NCBI GenBank assembly: GCA_016871445.1
Contig: VHDH01000024.1
Location: 1 to 35,876, forward strand
Length of the DNA: 35,876 nucleotides
Direction of reading: 5' to 3'
Source of the DNA: Verrucomicrobiota bacterium
Lineage (GTDB): Bacteria > Verrucomicrobiota > Verrucomicrobiia > Limisphaerales > SXTU01
Made by a program: the position numbers and the translations under genes
Notes under the pieces: generated by a model
Databases searched by the model: none
What the model saw: only the letters and a program-made list of their open reading frames with translations
Told to the model about the DNA's origin: nothing
Shown here: piece after piece, positions 1 to 8,382 of the stretch
How the letters are laid out: each line of letters opens with the position of its first letter
How positions within the stretch are numbered: the first letter of the stretch is position 1

Positions 1-14
1 CCGTCCGTAACCCC

Positions 15-2195
15 ATGTGTTCCCACTTTGTCGCTTCGCTTGCCGCTATCTTCGCCTTCGCCCACCTCGCCGCCGCCGCGCTGCGCGCGTTGCCGGCTGG
101 GCAATTGCCGAATGATGTGCGCCTCGCGCCACCGAAGGATTTGAACGGCTATTTCCCCTTTACGCCGCCGAAGTCGAAGGACGCTTGGCCGGAGCGCGCC
201 GCGTTCGTGCAGCGGCAGATGAAAGCCAGCCTCGGCCTCTTGCCCATGCCTAACAAGACGCCGCTTAATGTCGTCATCCACGGCAAGGTCGAGCGCGACG
301 AATACACCGTCGAGAAAGTCTATTTCGAGAGCGCCCCGGGCTTCTTTGTCACGGGCAACCTGTATCGGCCCAAGGGCAAGACTGGCAAGGTGCCAGCTGT
401 GCTGTTCGCGCATGGGCATTGGAAAGACGCGCGCTTGGCCGAAGGTGCAGAGGAAGTCGTGCGCCGTGAAATCGCCATCGGTGCGGAACGGTTCGAGGAA
501 GGTGGGCGCAGCATCTTTCAGTCAATGTGCGTGCAGCTCGCGCGCATGGGTTGCGTGGTCTGGCAGTGGGACATGATGAGCGATTCGGACGCCGTCCAGC
601 TCTCCGCGCTCACCGTCCACCGTTTCGCCAAGCAGCGCCCCGAGATGGCCAAGACCGAGAACTGGGAACTCTACAGCGCGCAGGCTGAGGCGCATTTGCA
701 AAGCATCATGGGCCTGCAAACGCTTAATGCCATTCGCTCGCTCGATTTCGTCCTCGGTTTGCCGGACGTAGACCCCACGCGCGTGGCCGTGACTGGCGCG
801 AGCGGCGGCGGCACGCAGACCATGATTCTCGCCGCGCTTGATTCGCGCATCACGCTGTCCTTTCCCGCCGTGATGGTCAGCACCGCGATGCAAGGCGGCT
901 GCACCTGCGAGAACGCGTCCTTGCTCCGCATCAACACCGGTAACATCGAGTTCGCCGCGTTGGGCGCGCCGCGTCCGCAGGGCATGACCACCGCGAACGA
1001 CTGGACCAAGGAGATGGCGACGAAGGGTTTTCCCGAGCTGCTTGCGCACTACAAGGTGCTCGGTGCGCCGAACAACGTGATGTTGCACCGCGGTGAACAC
1101 TTTCAGCACAACTACAACGCCGTCGCGCGCTCGGCCTTCTTCACCTGGGTCAACCAGCACTTCAAGCTCGGCTTCAAGTCGCCCGTCGTGGAGCGGGATT
1201 ACAAACGCCTCACGCGCGTCGAAATGTCCGTGTGGAATGACCAGCATCCTGCACCGAAGGCCGACGACATTGATTTCGAGCGCAAGCTGTTACGCTGGTG
1301 GACGGATGACGCGGAGAAGCAATTGCAAGCCAGCGTGTCGTCGGTGGACGCGTTTCGCCAGCTCGCGGGTAACGGCGTCGAAGCGATTCTGGGCCGCACT
1401 TTTGCCAGTGCGGGCAAAGTCGCATGGGAGCTAAAGGAAAAGAAAGTTCACGGCAACTACGTGGAGATGACCGGGTTGCTCCGCAACGAAACGCACGGCG
1501 AGGAACTGCCCGTTGCGTGGCTCTACCCGAAGCAGTGGAATGGGCGCGCGGTCATCTGGCTCGACGATTCCGGCAAGGCCGCGCTCTTCAGCGCCGATGG
1601 TTCTGTGAAGCCCGAGGTGAAGTCGCTGGTGGACTCCGGCGCGACCGTGCTGGGCGCGGACTTGCTCTTCCAAGGTGAGTTCAACAAGGACGGAAAGGCT
1701 CCGACGCAGAATCGCGTGGTCGCAAACCCGCGCGAGTTCGCCGGCTACACCTACGGTTACAACCACGCGCTCTTTGCCCAGCGTGCGCATGACGTGCTCA
1801 CGCTGGTGAAATATCTCCGCAGCTACGAGGCGAACCCGAATCATCCCGCACCGAAGAGCGTGGACGTGGCGGGCTTCGGCGGCACCGGGCCTATCGTGGC
1901 GGCGGCGCGCGCGGTGGCACGCGAGGCCGTTGACCACGCGGCGGTGGAGACGGCGGGTTTTCGCTTTGGCAAGCTGACCGATTACCGCGACATGAACTTC
2001 CTCCCCGGCGGTGCAAAATACGGCGACATGCCCGGCCTGCTCGCGCTCAACGCCCCGGCGAAGCTGTGGGTTGGCGGTGAAACTGCGCCTGCCCTCGCTG
2101 CGAAGCTTTACTCCACCGCAAATGCCGCGAACGCGCTGACTTCCTCCGCGACGACCGACCGCGCCGCAGCCGCGAAGTGGCTGCTGGCGCAGTGA
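15..2195 (+). CDS. Secreted alpha/beta hydrolase (acetyl-xylan-esterase-like), two hydrolase modules
   Basis: Probably a carbohydrate or ester hydrolase acting outside the cytoplasm. The first ~22 residues form a signal peptide rich in Ala, Leu and Phe. The first module (about residues 80-390) has the nucleophile elbow TGASGGGTQ with Ser263, an oxyanion-type FAHGHW loop near 131-136, and candidate catalytic His363/His366 in RGEHFQHN. The second module (about 470-726) repeats the pattern in degenerate form: AGFGGTGP near 619-626 has Gly where the serine should be. Proteins of about 700 residues with this layout are common in Verrucomicrobia and Planctomycetes. No in-frame stop precedes the ATG within the few bases visible, so the start rests on the signal peptide. 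The substrate is unknown. Confidence 0.8.
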   Translation: MCSHFVASLAAIFAFAHLAAAALRALPAGQLPNDVRLAPPKDLNGYFPFTPPKSKDAWPERAAFVQRQMKASLGLLPMPNKTPLNVVIHGKVERDEYTVEKVYFESAPGFFVTGNLYRPKGKTGKVPAVLFAHGHWKDARLAEGAEEVVRREIAIGAERFEEGGRSIFQSMCVQLARMGCVVWQWDMMSDSDAVQLSALTVHRFAKQRPEMAKTENWELYSAQAEAHLQSIMGLQTLNAIRSLDFVLGLPDVDPTRVAVTGASGGGTQTMILAALDSRITLSFPAVMVSTAMQGGCTCENASLLRINTGNIEFAALGAPRPQGMTTANDWTKEMATKGFPELLAHYKVLGAPNNVMLHRGEHFQHNYNAVARSAFFTWVNQHFKLGFKSPVVERDYKRLTRVEMSVWNDQHPAPKADDIDFERKLLRWWTDDAEKQLQASVSSVDAFRQLAGNGVEAILGRTFASAGKVAWELKEKKVHGNYVEMTGLLRNETHGEELPVAWLYPKQWNGRAVIWLDDSGKAALFSADGSVKPEVKSLVDSGATVLGADLLFQGEFNKDGKAPTQNRVVANPREFAGYTYGYNHALFAQRAHDVLTLVKYLRSYEANPNHPAPKSVDVAGFGGTGPIVAAARAVAREAVDHAAVETAGFRFGKLTDYRDMNFLPGGAKYGDMPGLLALNAPAKLWVGGETAPALAAKLYSTANAANALTSSATTDRAAAAKWLLAQ

Positions 2196-2253
2196 CGCAT
2201 CACCGCTCTGGGTAAAGCAGTTTTCGTTTCCTCGCTTTTACGTCGGTGGGCGA

Positions 2254-3042
2254 TTACTTCGCCGCGACGGGCCGGCGATGCAACTTGTGGACCGCTGCCT
2301 GATCCGTGCATTTCACCAGCAGCTCGTCAATGCACACATGGGCCGGCCGGCTGGCGCACCAGACGAGGATTTCCGCGATGTCGTTGGCGGTCAGCGGCAC
2401 GACGCCCTCATAGACTTTGTTCGAGCGCTGCTCGTCGCCCTTGAACCGAACCATCGAGAACTCCGTCTCGGCCATGCCGGGGTCAATCGTGCCGACCCGC
2501 ACGCCGGTGCCGTTGAGTTCGAGGCGCAGGGAGCGGGTGATCATGATCTCCGCCGCCTTCACCCCGCAATACACCGAGCCACCTTCGTAAGCCTGCCGGC
2601 CCGCGACCGAGCCGATGTTGAGGATGTAGCTGCCGGGATTCTTGACCATGTAGGGCAGGATGGCGCGCGTCACGCGCATGACGCCCAGCAGGTTCACCTG
2701 CACCATCGCCTCCCAGTCCTCGTCCTTGCCGTTAGCCACGGTGTCGAGCCCGTGCGCGCCGCCGGCATTGTTCACCAGCACATCCACCTGCGAGGTGAGC
2801 GCCGGGATGCCTTCGGCAAACTTGTTCACGCTGCTGGTGCTGGACACGTCGAGCTTGTGAAACACCGCGGTGGGAGCGCCCAGCTTGCGCGCCTCGGCGG
2901 CGACGGCCTCGAGCTTGTCTGTGCGGCGCGCGCCGAGGATGAGATTGCAGCCCTCGGCGGCGAAAGCCCGTGCAGCGGCGGCTCCGAACCCGCTGGAAGC
3001 TCCAGTGATGAGAACCCACTTGTTGGCAAGACGTGCTGGCAT
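2254..3042 (-). CDS. SDR family NAD(P)-dependent oxidoreductase (YdfG-like)
   Basis: A classical short-chain dehydrogenase of 262 residues, the usual length for the family. The cofactor-binding motif TGASSGFG lies at residues 13-20. NNAGG follows the fourth strand, the catalytic Ser is in NIGSVAGR, and the Tyr/Lys pair is in YCGVKAAE. The GARR segment after the second strand suggests NADP(H), as in YdfG, which acts on serine and 3-hydroxy acids; the substrate here cannot be read. It is cytoplasmic with no signal peptide. The gene is divergent from the lipoprotein gene at 3156, and the two share a spacer of about 110 bp. Confidence 0.88.
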   Translation of the reverse strand: MPARLANKWVLITGASSGFGAAAARAFAAEGCNLILGARRTDKLEAVAAEARKLGAPTAVFHKLDVSSTSSVNKFAEGIPALTSQVDVLVNNAGGAHGLDTVANGKDEDWEAMVQVNLLGVMRVTRAILPYMVKNPGSYILNIGSVAGRQAYEGGSVYCGVKAAEIMITRSLRLELNGTGVRVGTIDPGMAETEFSMVRFKGDEQRSNKVYEGVVPLTANDIAEILVWCASRPAHVCIDELLVKCTDQAAVHKLHRRPVAAK

Positions 3043-3155
3043 GATGAGAAGAATTTTGTTTTGTGCGGCGATTTTTTAACGGCCACGCCCGCCGGGTGAA
3101 AGCAAAAAGGCCAGCCAAATCGGCGCTTCCAATCCGCGCGGGGCGTTCTATCTTC

Positions 3156-3476
3156 ATGGAGATGGTCTTATACCGCTTTGTCTTGCTGTTTGCCGCGATG
3201 GGGTTGGTCGTGGGCGGATGCCGAAAGCGCGAATCCACGGCACCCGCTGGGCCACCGCCGCCGCCCGAGTTCGGCAGCTCCGAAAACAACCTCGGCTACT
3301 TGAACGAAGGCGTCCGCAACTTCCAGCAGGCTAACGGGCGCGTGCCCAACGATCTAAACGAACTGGTCACCGGCAAAATGATCGTGCGGATTCCGCCACC
3401 GCCGCCGGGGTTTACCTATGTCATGGATCGCAGCTCCGGCATGGTAACGCTCCAGCCGGGCAGGGCGACGAAGTGA
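3156..3476 (+). CDS. Small lipoprotein next to a pseudopilin gene
   Basis: An upstream in-frame ATG at 3063 exists, but ATG 3156 gives a clear lipoprotein signal: a hydrophobic core and a VVGGC lipobox about 20 residues in, so 3156 is chosen. The mature part (~85 residues) opens with a run of prolines and then reads like the soluble part of minor pseudopilin-associated proteins: a helix with [17 protein letters not shown], then a Pro-rich [12 protein letters not shown] strand. This pattern (helix, gRvP..l.eLv, P.PPG..y) is common in small Verrucomicrobia proteins encoded beside prepilin-like genes. The pseudopilin gene starts about 60 bp downstream, so co-transcription is likely. Function unknown. 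Confidence 0.7.
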   Translation: MEMVLYRFVLLFAAMGLVVGGCRKRESTAPAGPPPPPEFGSSENNLGYLNEGVRNFQQANGRVPNDLNELVTGKMIVRIPPPPPGFTYVMDRSSGMVTLQPGRATK

Positions 3477-3538
3477 CCATTGCCAAGCAGCCGGCCGTCT
3501 TCTACGTTGCGCGAGCGTCACTCATCCGATTTCGCCCC

Positions 3539-4276
3539 ATGAGCCATCGCATCCTTTCTCTCCGGCACCGGGCAGGTTCTGCCTTCACCCTCATTGAACT
3601 GCTCGTCGTCATCGCCATCATCGCGATTTTGGCGGGCATGTTGCTTCCTGCGTTGAGCAAGGCCAAGGCCAAGGCGAAGGGCACGAAGTGCATCAATCAA
3701 GTCAAGCAGCTCAGCCTGGCGGCGCGCCTTTACTCGGATGACTGGGACGACCAGATGCTGCCCTACGGGATTCTTTACAGCCCGGTGCAGACCGGCCCGG
3801 TAGTCAGCGGCGGGGTCAACGGCAATGGCAGCAAGGGCTGGCCGGACCTCATGCTGCGTTACACGATGGCCACCAATCTCTACGACTGCCCGGGCAATCC
3901 GCCGAACGTGCGGTTAAACCTCGGCATCAACCTGAATCTCGCCTTCAACACGATGCGTTACGCGCGCGTGGCGCAGCCGGCGGCGACCATCCACTTCGCC
4001 GATTCCCAGCACATCACCAACCCGACCCAGACCGACCCCGATCAGTGGATTGGCCGTCCCGTCTCATGGGTTCACTTCCGCACGCCTAACGACACACTCT
4101 ACATGGCTCCCAACGATGAGACGCGCGTCGTGAACCGGCACGGCGGCCAGGCGATGACGGTCTTTGTGGACGGCCATGCCGAGAGCATGAAGGCCAGCAA
4201 GGTGGGCTTGCAGTTTTGGACCAACGGAGTTTCCAGTCTCGCCAACCCCGACCCGCGTTGGCTGTGGGATCCTTAA
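3539..4276 (+). CDS. Prepilin-type N-terminal cleavage/methylation protein with H-X9-DG tail
   Basis: A pseudopilin-like exported protein of 245 residues. The start at 3539 puts a short basic leader before the type IV prepilin signal: GSA, then [16 protein letters not shown], with Glu at position +5 of the mature chain. Cleavage by a PilD-like peptidase would be Ala/Phe rather than the usual Gly/Phe, which is frequent in this family. The C-terminal part carries [12 protein letters not shown], the H-X9-DG motif of the prepilin-processing-associated family that is expanded in Planctomycetes and Verrucomicrobia. No secretion ATPase or secretin gene is nearby. The role (surface filament or carbohydrate binding) is unproven. 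Confidence 0.88.
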   Translation: MSHRILSLRHRAGSAFTLIELLVVIAIIAILAGMLLPALSKAKAKAKGTKCINQVKQLSLAARLYSDDWDDQMLPYGILYSPVQTGPVVSGGVNGNGSKGWPDLMLRYTMATNLYDCPGNPPNVRLNLGINLNLAFNTMRYARVAQPAATIHFADSQHITNPTQTDPDQWIGRPVSWVHFRTPNDTLYMAPNDETRVVNRHGGQAMTVFVDGHAESMKASKVGLQFWTNGVSSLANPDPRWLWDP

Positions 4277-4520
4277 AGCAGGATTTTCAAACGGGATTGG
4301 GTTAACCATACGTGTGCCCATGGTCGATTGGCTAAAAGTGGTTTCTCGCTGAGGTCGGACTTATTCCAACCGCCAATGACTGCGGCTCGCGAGTGCCTGA
4401 GTGATGCTTTTTTGTCCGCAATACGACCGCGAAAGTCTGCTCATTCAGCGCAAGGAGTGTAATTGACTATTTTCGGTTGCCACGCCTTAGGTGGCGGAGT
4501 GGCAGGCGGATGTCAGCTAA

Positions 4521-5705
4521 TCACGCTCCCGCAGGCAGCGTGAAGTGGAACGTCGCACCCTGGCCTGGCTCGCTTTCCACCCACACCACGCCGCCGTGTG
4601 ATTGCACAATGTGCTTCACAATGGCGAGGCCGAGGCCGGTGCCGCCGGCCTCGCGTGAGCGGGCCTTGTCCACGCGGTAGAACCGTTCGAACACGCGCCT
4701 TTGTGCCTCGGGCGGAATGCCGGGGCCGTCATCCCGCACCCACAGTTCGATCTGCTCGTGCTCGTTAGGCTGCATGCCGATGACCACCGAGCCGCCTGGG
4801 CGGCCATACTTGATCGCGTTCTCCACGAGGTTGAAGAGCACCTGCTGGAGGCGTTCGGCGTCCGCGTGCGCGACTGCGTGCTCCGGCACCTCGTTACTTA
4901 GCCGCACCTGCTTGGAGGCGGCACGGGATTCGAGGTCGGTGACCACGTGCGCCACTACGCCGCGCAATTCGGCGCGCTGGAGGTTCATCACGATCTGGCC
5001 TGACTCGAGCCGCGAGATGGTGAGCAAATCTTCAATCAAATAGGTCAGCCGGTCGGCGTGCTTCTCAATAGTCTGGAGGAACTTGGTGGCGACCTCGGGC
5101 TTGTCCTTCGCGCCGTCAATTAGCGTCTCGACGTAGCCCGAGATCATAGAAAGCGGCGTGCGCAGCTCGTGGCTGACGTTAGCGACGAACTCGCGCCGAG
5201 TGTCCTCGAGCTGCTTGAGGCGCGTGAGATCGTGGCACACGAGGATGAGGCCCTGCTGTCGGCCGTCGGCCCCGAGAACCACGGCAGAGTTAATTTGCAG
5301 GCTGCGTTTGCCGTCGAGACTGGGTAGTTCCAGTTCGAATTCCTCGACCTGCCCGGAGACCAGTGTGCGGTTGATGAGTTCCTGCACTTCGTGCAGCCGC
5401 AAGGACTCCATCACGGTGCGCCCGCGAATGTCGCCGGTGATGCCAAACAGCCGTTCCAGCGCCTGATTTACCAACTGCACGCGCCCGTCGGCGTCGAGCA
5501 CGAGCACGCCCTCCCTCATGCGGTTGAAGAGCGCCTGCTGCTGGGCCAGTTCGCCCGCACGGGCCTGCTCGAGCTGCTGGCGGAGCGACTCAAAATCCCG
5601 CTGCTGCCGTTCCCGCTCGACCGCAGACTCGCGGCGGATCCGCAGCCAGGCGGCGAAGCAGCCCGCAGCGACAACGAGGGAAAGGATGGTGAGCGTGGGC
5701 CACAT
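4521..5705 (-). CDS. phoR: PhoR-like sensor histidine kinase
   Basis: A membrane sensor kinase of 394 residues. One N-terminal TM segment (about 4-22) is followed by a coiled stretch (30-60) and a PAS domain (about 60-165, LFNRMREGVLVLDADGRV). The HisKA domain carries phospho-acceptor His179 in NVSHELRTPLSMI. The ATPase domain shows the N box (NLVENAIKYG), G1 (DDGPGIP), F box (FERFYRVDKARS) and G2 (GTGLGLAI). The one-TM, PAS, HisKA, HATPase order matches PhoR of the phosphate-starvation system. The response regulator lies just upstream on the same strand, about 114 bp away, so they probably form an operon. No pstSCAB-phoU cluster is in the window, so the phosphate role is inferred from architecture. 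Confidence 0.85.
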   Translation of the reverse strand: MWPTLTILSLVVAAGCFAAWLRIRRESAVERERQQRDFESLRQQLEQARAGELAQQQALFNRMREGVLVLDADGRVQLVNQALERLFGITGDIRGRTVMESLRLHEVQELINRTLVSGQVEEFELELPSLDGKRSLQINSAVVLGADGRQQGLILVCHDLTRLKQLEDTRREFVANVSHELRTPLSMISGYVETLIDGAKDKPEVATKFLQTIEKHADRLTYLIEDLLTISRLESGQIVMNLQRAELRGVVAHVVTDLESRAASKQVRLSNEVPEHAVAHADAERLQQVLFNLVENAIKYGRPGGSVVIGMQPNEHEQIELWVRDDGPGIPPEAQRRVFERFYRVDKARSREAGGTGLGLAIVKHIVQSHGGVVWVESEPGQGATFHFTLPAGA

Positions 5706-5819
5706 CGGTTGGAGAATGGGGGGAGCGGAGGAACGACGTAAAACGTAAAAAGAAATGCGTAACGGATAACAAAGCAGAGCTTCGGGTGCGCTCTATGCAA
5801 TTGGTCCTGTGAATCGGCC

Positions 5820-6500
5820 TCACCCGGCGATGAAGCGATATCCCACGCCTCTTACCGTATCGAGATGCTTCGCCGCTTTTCCCAGCTTCTCGCGTAGCCG
5901 TCTCATGTGCGTATCCACGGTGCGGGTGTCTATGACGTTGTCGTATTCCCACACGTCCTTGAGCAGTTGATCGCGCGACTGCACGCGGCCCCGCCGTTGC
6001 GCGAGGATGGTAAGCAACTTGAACTCCGTGGCGGTTAGTTCCACGCGCTTGTGGCTGACAGTCACGCTGTGCGCGGGAACGTCGAGCACGAGGTCGCCGA
6101 ACCGCATCCGCTCGGCCTTGGCCTCGGTGGCATCGCAGCGGCGCAGCAGACCCTTCACGCGCAGCATCAGCTCCCGCGGGCTGAACGGTTTGGTCAGGTA
6201 GTCGTCCGCACCGAGCTCGAGGCCCAGCACGCGGTCAATCTCCGCCGCCTTGGCCGTGAGCATGATGATGGGGATGCCCGCCGTGGCGGCGTCACGCCGC
6301 AGGAGCTTGCACACCTCCAAGCCGTCCACCTCGGGGAGCATCAGGTCCAGCACGACGAGGTCGGGCAGGGCCGCGCGCGCTTGCTTTAAGGCCTCCGCGC
6401 CGTCGGCCGCCGTGATGACTTCGAAGCCGGCGTTCTTGAGGTTGAACTCCACGAGTTCAACGGCATCCGGTTCGTCATCCACAACCAAAATCTTTGCCAT
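5820..6500 (-). CDS. phoB: PhoB-like OmpR-family response regulator
   Basis: A two-domain response regulator of 226 residues from ATG 6500. A start six codons earlier (6518) is possible, but MAKILVVDDE is the canonical beginning. The receiver domain has the acidic pair in VVDDE, phospho-acceptor Asp52 in VVLDLMLPEVDG, the TAKAAE switch region and the conserved Lys in YLTKPFSP. The C-terminal winged helix has ELTATEFKLLTILAQRRGRVQSRDQLL and DTRTVDTHMRRLREKLG, typical of PhoB/OmpR DNA-binding domains. It is the partner of the histidine kinase downstream. A 7-4-7 direct repeat ~50 bp before the start suggests autoregulation. Confidence 0.88.
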   Translation of the reverse strand: MAKILVVDDEPDAVELVEFNLKNAGFEVITAADGAEALKQARAALPDLVVLDLMLPEVDGLEVCKLLRRDAATAGIPIIMLTAKAAEIDRVLGLELGADDYLTKPFSPRELMLRVKGLLRRCDATEAKAERMRFGDLVLDVPAHSVTVSHKRVELTATEFKLLTILAQRRGRVQSRDQLLKDVWEYDNVIDTRTVDTHMRRLREKLGKAAKHLDTVRGVGYRFIAG

Positions 6501-6547
6501 GTGCGAGTTGGTTAACACGCCGCCCGCAGCGAAACAACGATAAGCTC

Positions 6548-6565
6548 GTAACGAATATGTTACGA
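6548..6565 (-). promoter_or_regulatory. Pho-box-like direct repeat upstream of phoB
   Basis: Read on the minus strand, TCGTAAC and TCGTTAC are separated by exactly four bases (ATAT), giving an 11-bp period. PhoB-type winged helices are known to bind tandem 7-bp half-sites spaced by 4 bp. The repeats end about 48 bp before the phoB start. The same bases also form a palindrome, CGTAAC-6-GTTACG. The half-site sequence differs from the E. coli CTGTCAT consensus, so the assignment is an inference. Confidence 0.4.
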
Positions 6566-6591
6566 AACGGTCACGGTGGCCGTCACCGTTT
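6565..6591 (-). terminator. Hairpin over the end of the potC-like gene
   Basis: An inverted repeat pairs AAACGGT with ACCGTTT (7 bp), then a C/C mismatch, then ACGG with CCGT around a TGG loop. It spans the stop codon of the permease gene. No T run follows on either strand, so it may be a weak or processing stem between the transport operon and phoB rather than a true intrinsic terminator. Confidence 0.35.
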
Positions 6592-7383
6592 CACTTCCGT
6601 CCGCCCGCGCAGAAAGGCCACCGTCACGACCGTCGCCGCCGATACCACCAGGATGAGGCTGGCCAGCGCGTGGATCTCTGGCGTGATGCCGCGCTTCACC
6701 GATGAGTAAATTAGGATGGGCAACGTCGTTGCGCCCGGGCCGGTCGTGAAGAAGCTCACCACAAAGTCATCCAGGCTCAATGTAAATGCCAGCAGACTGC
6801 CGGCCACAATCCCCGGCATCATCAGCGGGAGCGTCACGTGCCGAAAAGTAAGCCACGGCCCAGCGCCGAGGTCGGCGGCGGCCTCTTCGAGCTGCGGGTC
6901 GCAGTCAGCCATGCGCGCACGCACGACGATGGCAATGAAGGGGATTTGCAGTGTGATGTGCGCGAGCGTCATCGTGGTCATGCCCAGTTCGAAGCCAGCG
7001 AGGAACTTGCGCACCAGCGCGAAGAAAAGCAGCAGCGCCACCGCCAGCACGATGTCCGGGATGAACACCGGGATGTGCAGGACATGGTGGAAGAGCCGCT
7101 TGCCGGGAAACTCGTAGCGGCTCATGCCGTAGGCCAACGCCGTGCCGAGGCATGTCGCGAACAGCGTGCTAGTGCAGGCTAACTGCAACGTGTTGAAGGC
7201 GGCGGCGAGGGCGGCTTGGTTGTCTAGCAGGCGCAAATACCAGTCCACGGTGAAGCCTTCCCACATCGTGCCATGGCGCGCCACGTTAAACGAGAAAACC
7301 AGCACCACGGCCAGTGGCGCGTAAAGGAAGACAAAGACCAGCACGGCGGCCAACCCGGTGAGCGGTGAGCGGCGGGTCTTCAT
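6583..7383 (-). CDS. potC: Spermidine/putrescine-type ABC permease (PotC-like)
   Basis: An inner-membrane permease of 266 residues with about six TM segments, starting at ATG 7383, which overlaps the end of the preceding permease gene by 4 bp. A longer GTG-type start is possible but would overlap more. The EAA loop that contacts the ATPase is intact: LEEAAADLGAGPWLTFRHVTLP followed by MPGIVAGSLLAF. The segment LSLDDFVVSFFTTGPGATTLPILIYSSVKRGITPEI is characteristic of PotC/PotI-type permeases. It is the third gene of a potA-potB-potC order. Ligand specificity (polyamine or another small cation) cannot be set without the binding protein. Confidence 0.85.
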   Translation of the reverse strand: MKTRRSPLTGLAAVLVFVFLYAPLAVVLVFSFNVARHGTMWEGFTVDWYLRLLDNQAALAAAFNTLQLACTSTLFATCLGTALAYGMSRYEFPGKRLFHHVLHIPVFIPDIVLAVALLLFFALVRKFLAGFELGMTTMTLAHITLQIPFIAIVVRARMADCDPQLEEAAADLGAGPWLTFRHVTLPLMMPGIVAGSLLAFTLSLDDFVVSFFTTGPGATTLPILIYSSVKRGITPEIHALASLILVVSAATVVTVAFLRGRTEVKR

Positions 7384-8336
7384 GGCAGTGCCACCTCTCG
7401 TCTTCCCCGCGTGACGCGCGTGTGCAGCCATAAACCGGCGCCCATAACCAACAGTGCCACGACTGCGATGGCCGAGCCGTACGGCCAGTCCCGGCTCGCG
7501 CCAAACTGTTGTTGCACCGCGTTGCCGAGGAGCGCGAGCTTTGCTCCGCCCAGCAAGTCGGGGATCACGAACTGACCAGAGGCCGGCAGGAAGACTAGCA
7601 CGCAGCCGGCGATGAGGCCGGGGCGGATTTGCGGCAGCACCACGCTCCAGAAAGCTCGCAACGGTGACGCGCCGAGATCAGCGGCGGCTTCTTCGAGCGC
7701 CGGATCCAACTTTTCCACGCTCGTATAAAGCGGCAGGATCATGAATGGCAAATAGTCACAGACCAGCGCGATCAACACGGCGGGCCAGCCGGGATATAAC
7801 TCTCCGTCGGCTGCCAGCCAGTTGGCGGTACGCAGCCCTCGAGCTATCCAGCCGTCCGGCGCGAGAATGAGTTGCCAGCCGTAGGTGCGCACCAGCAAGT
7901 TGGTCCAAAACGGAATCACCACGAGCGTCAGTGCCGCGCCCTTCCATCGGTGCGGCAGGCCGGCAATGAAAAAAGCCACGGGTAAACCAGCCAGCAGGCA
8001 AAGGATCGCCGTAAGCAGCCCCACGCCCAAGCTGCGCGCCAAAATCAGCGGTTGCACCGGATCAAAACCCAGTGCGCCTTGCCCGAACAGCCGCGCGTAA
8101 TTTTCCGTGGTGAACCGCCAGACGATCTCGCCGTCGTCCCCGCGCTGCGCGAAGCTCATTGCGACGACAAACAGCAGCGGCCCCACAAGAAACAGCATCA
8201 TCCAGGTCACGCTTGGTCCGCACAGCCAACTTGCGCGGCACAGATGCGCGCCAAGCGGCAAAGGCTCACCGAAATGCACTGCTTGCCGCGGTCGGCGGTT
8301 TTTGACCTTGGTTGATTCAGTCGGCGCGGAGGTCAT
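7380..8336 (-). CDS. potB: Spermidine/putrescine-type ABC permease (PotB-like)
   Basis: The first permease subunit, 318 residues. The first TM segment lies near 37-60 after a polar N-terminal extension of about 35 residues (KVKNRRPRQAVHFGEPLPLG) that is longer than in E. coli PotB. The EAA loop reads LEEAAADLGASPLRAFWSVVLP and is followed by PGLIAGCVLVFLPASGQFVIPDLLGG, a strong PotB/PotH signature. The stop overlaps the potC-like start by 4 bp, so the two are translationally coupled, and the ATPase gene ends 47 bp upstream. Confidence 0.86.
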   Translation of the reverse strand: MTSAPTESTKVKNRRPRQAVHFGEPLPLGAHLCRASWLCGPSVTWMMLFLVGPLLFVVAMSFAQRGDDGEIVWRFTTENYARLFGQGALGFDPVQPLILARSLGVGLLTAILCLLAGLPVAFFIAGLPHRWKGAALTLVVIPFWTNLLVRTYGWQLILAPDGWIARGLRTANWLAADGELYPGWPAVLIALVCDYLPFMILPLYTSVEKLDPALEEAAADLGASPLRAFWSVVLPQIRPGLIAGCVLVFLPASGQFVIPDLLGGAKLALLGNAVQQQFGASRDWPYGSAIAVVALLVMGAGLWLHTRVTRGRREVALP

Positions 8337-8382
8337 GGCTAGGGCCGGCGTGCATGAAGCGTGAATTGGTTGATGGCACTCA

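Noticed and set aside
2278-3099. 273-codon plus-strand frame opposite the SDR gene
   Set aside because: Antisense shadow; the minus strand carries all SDR motifs.
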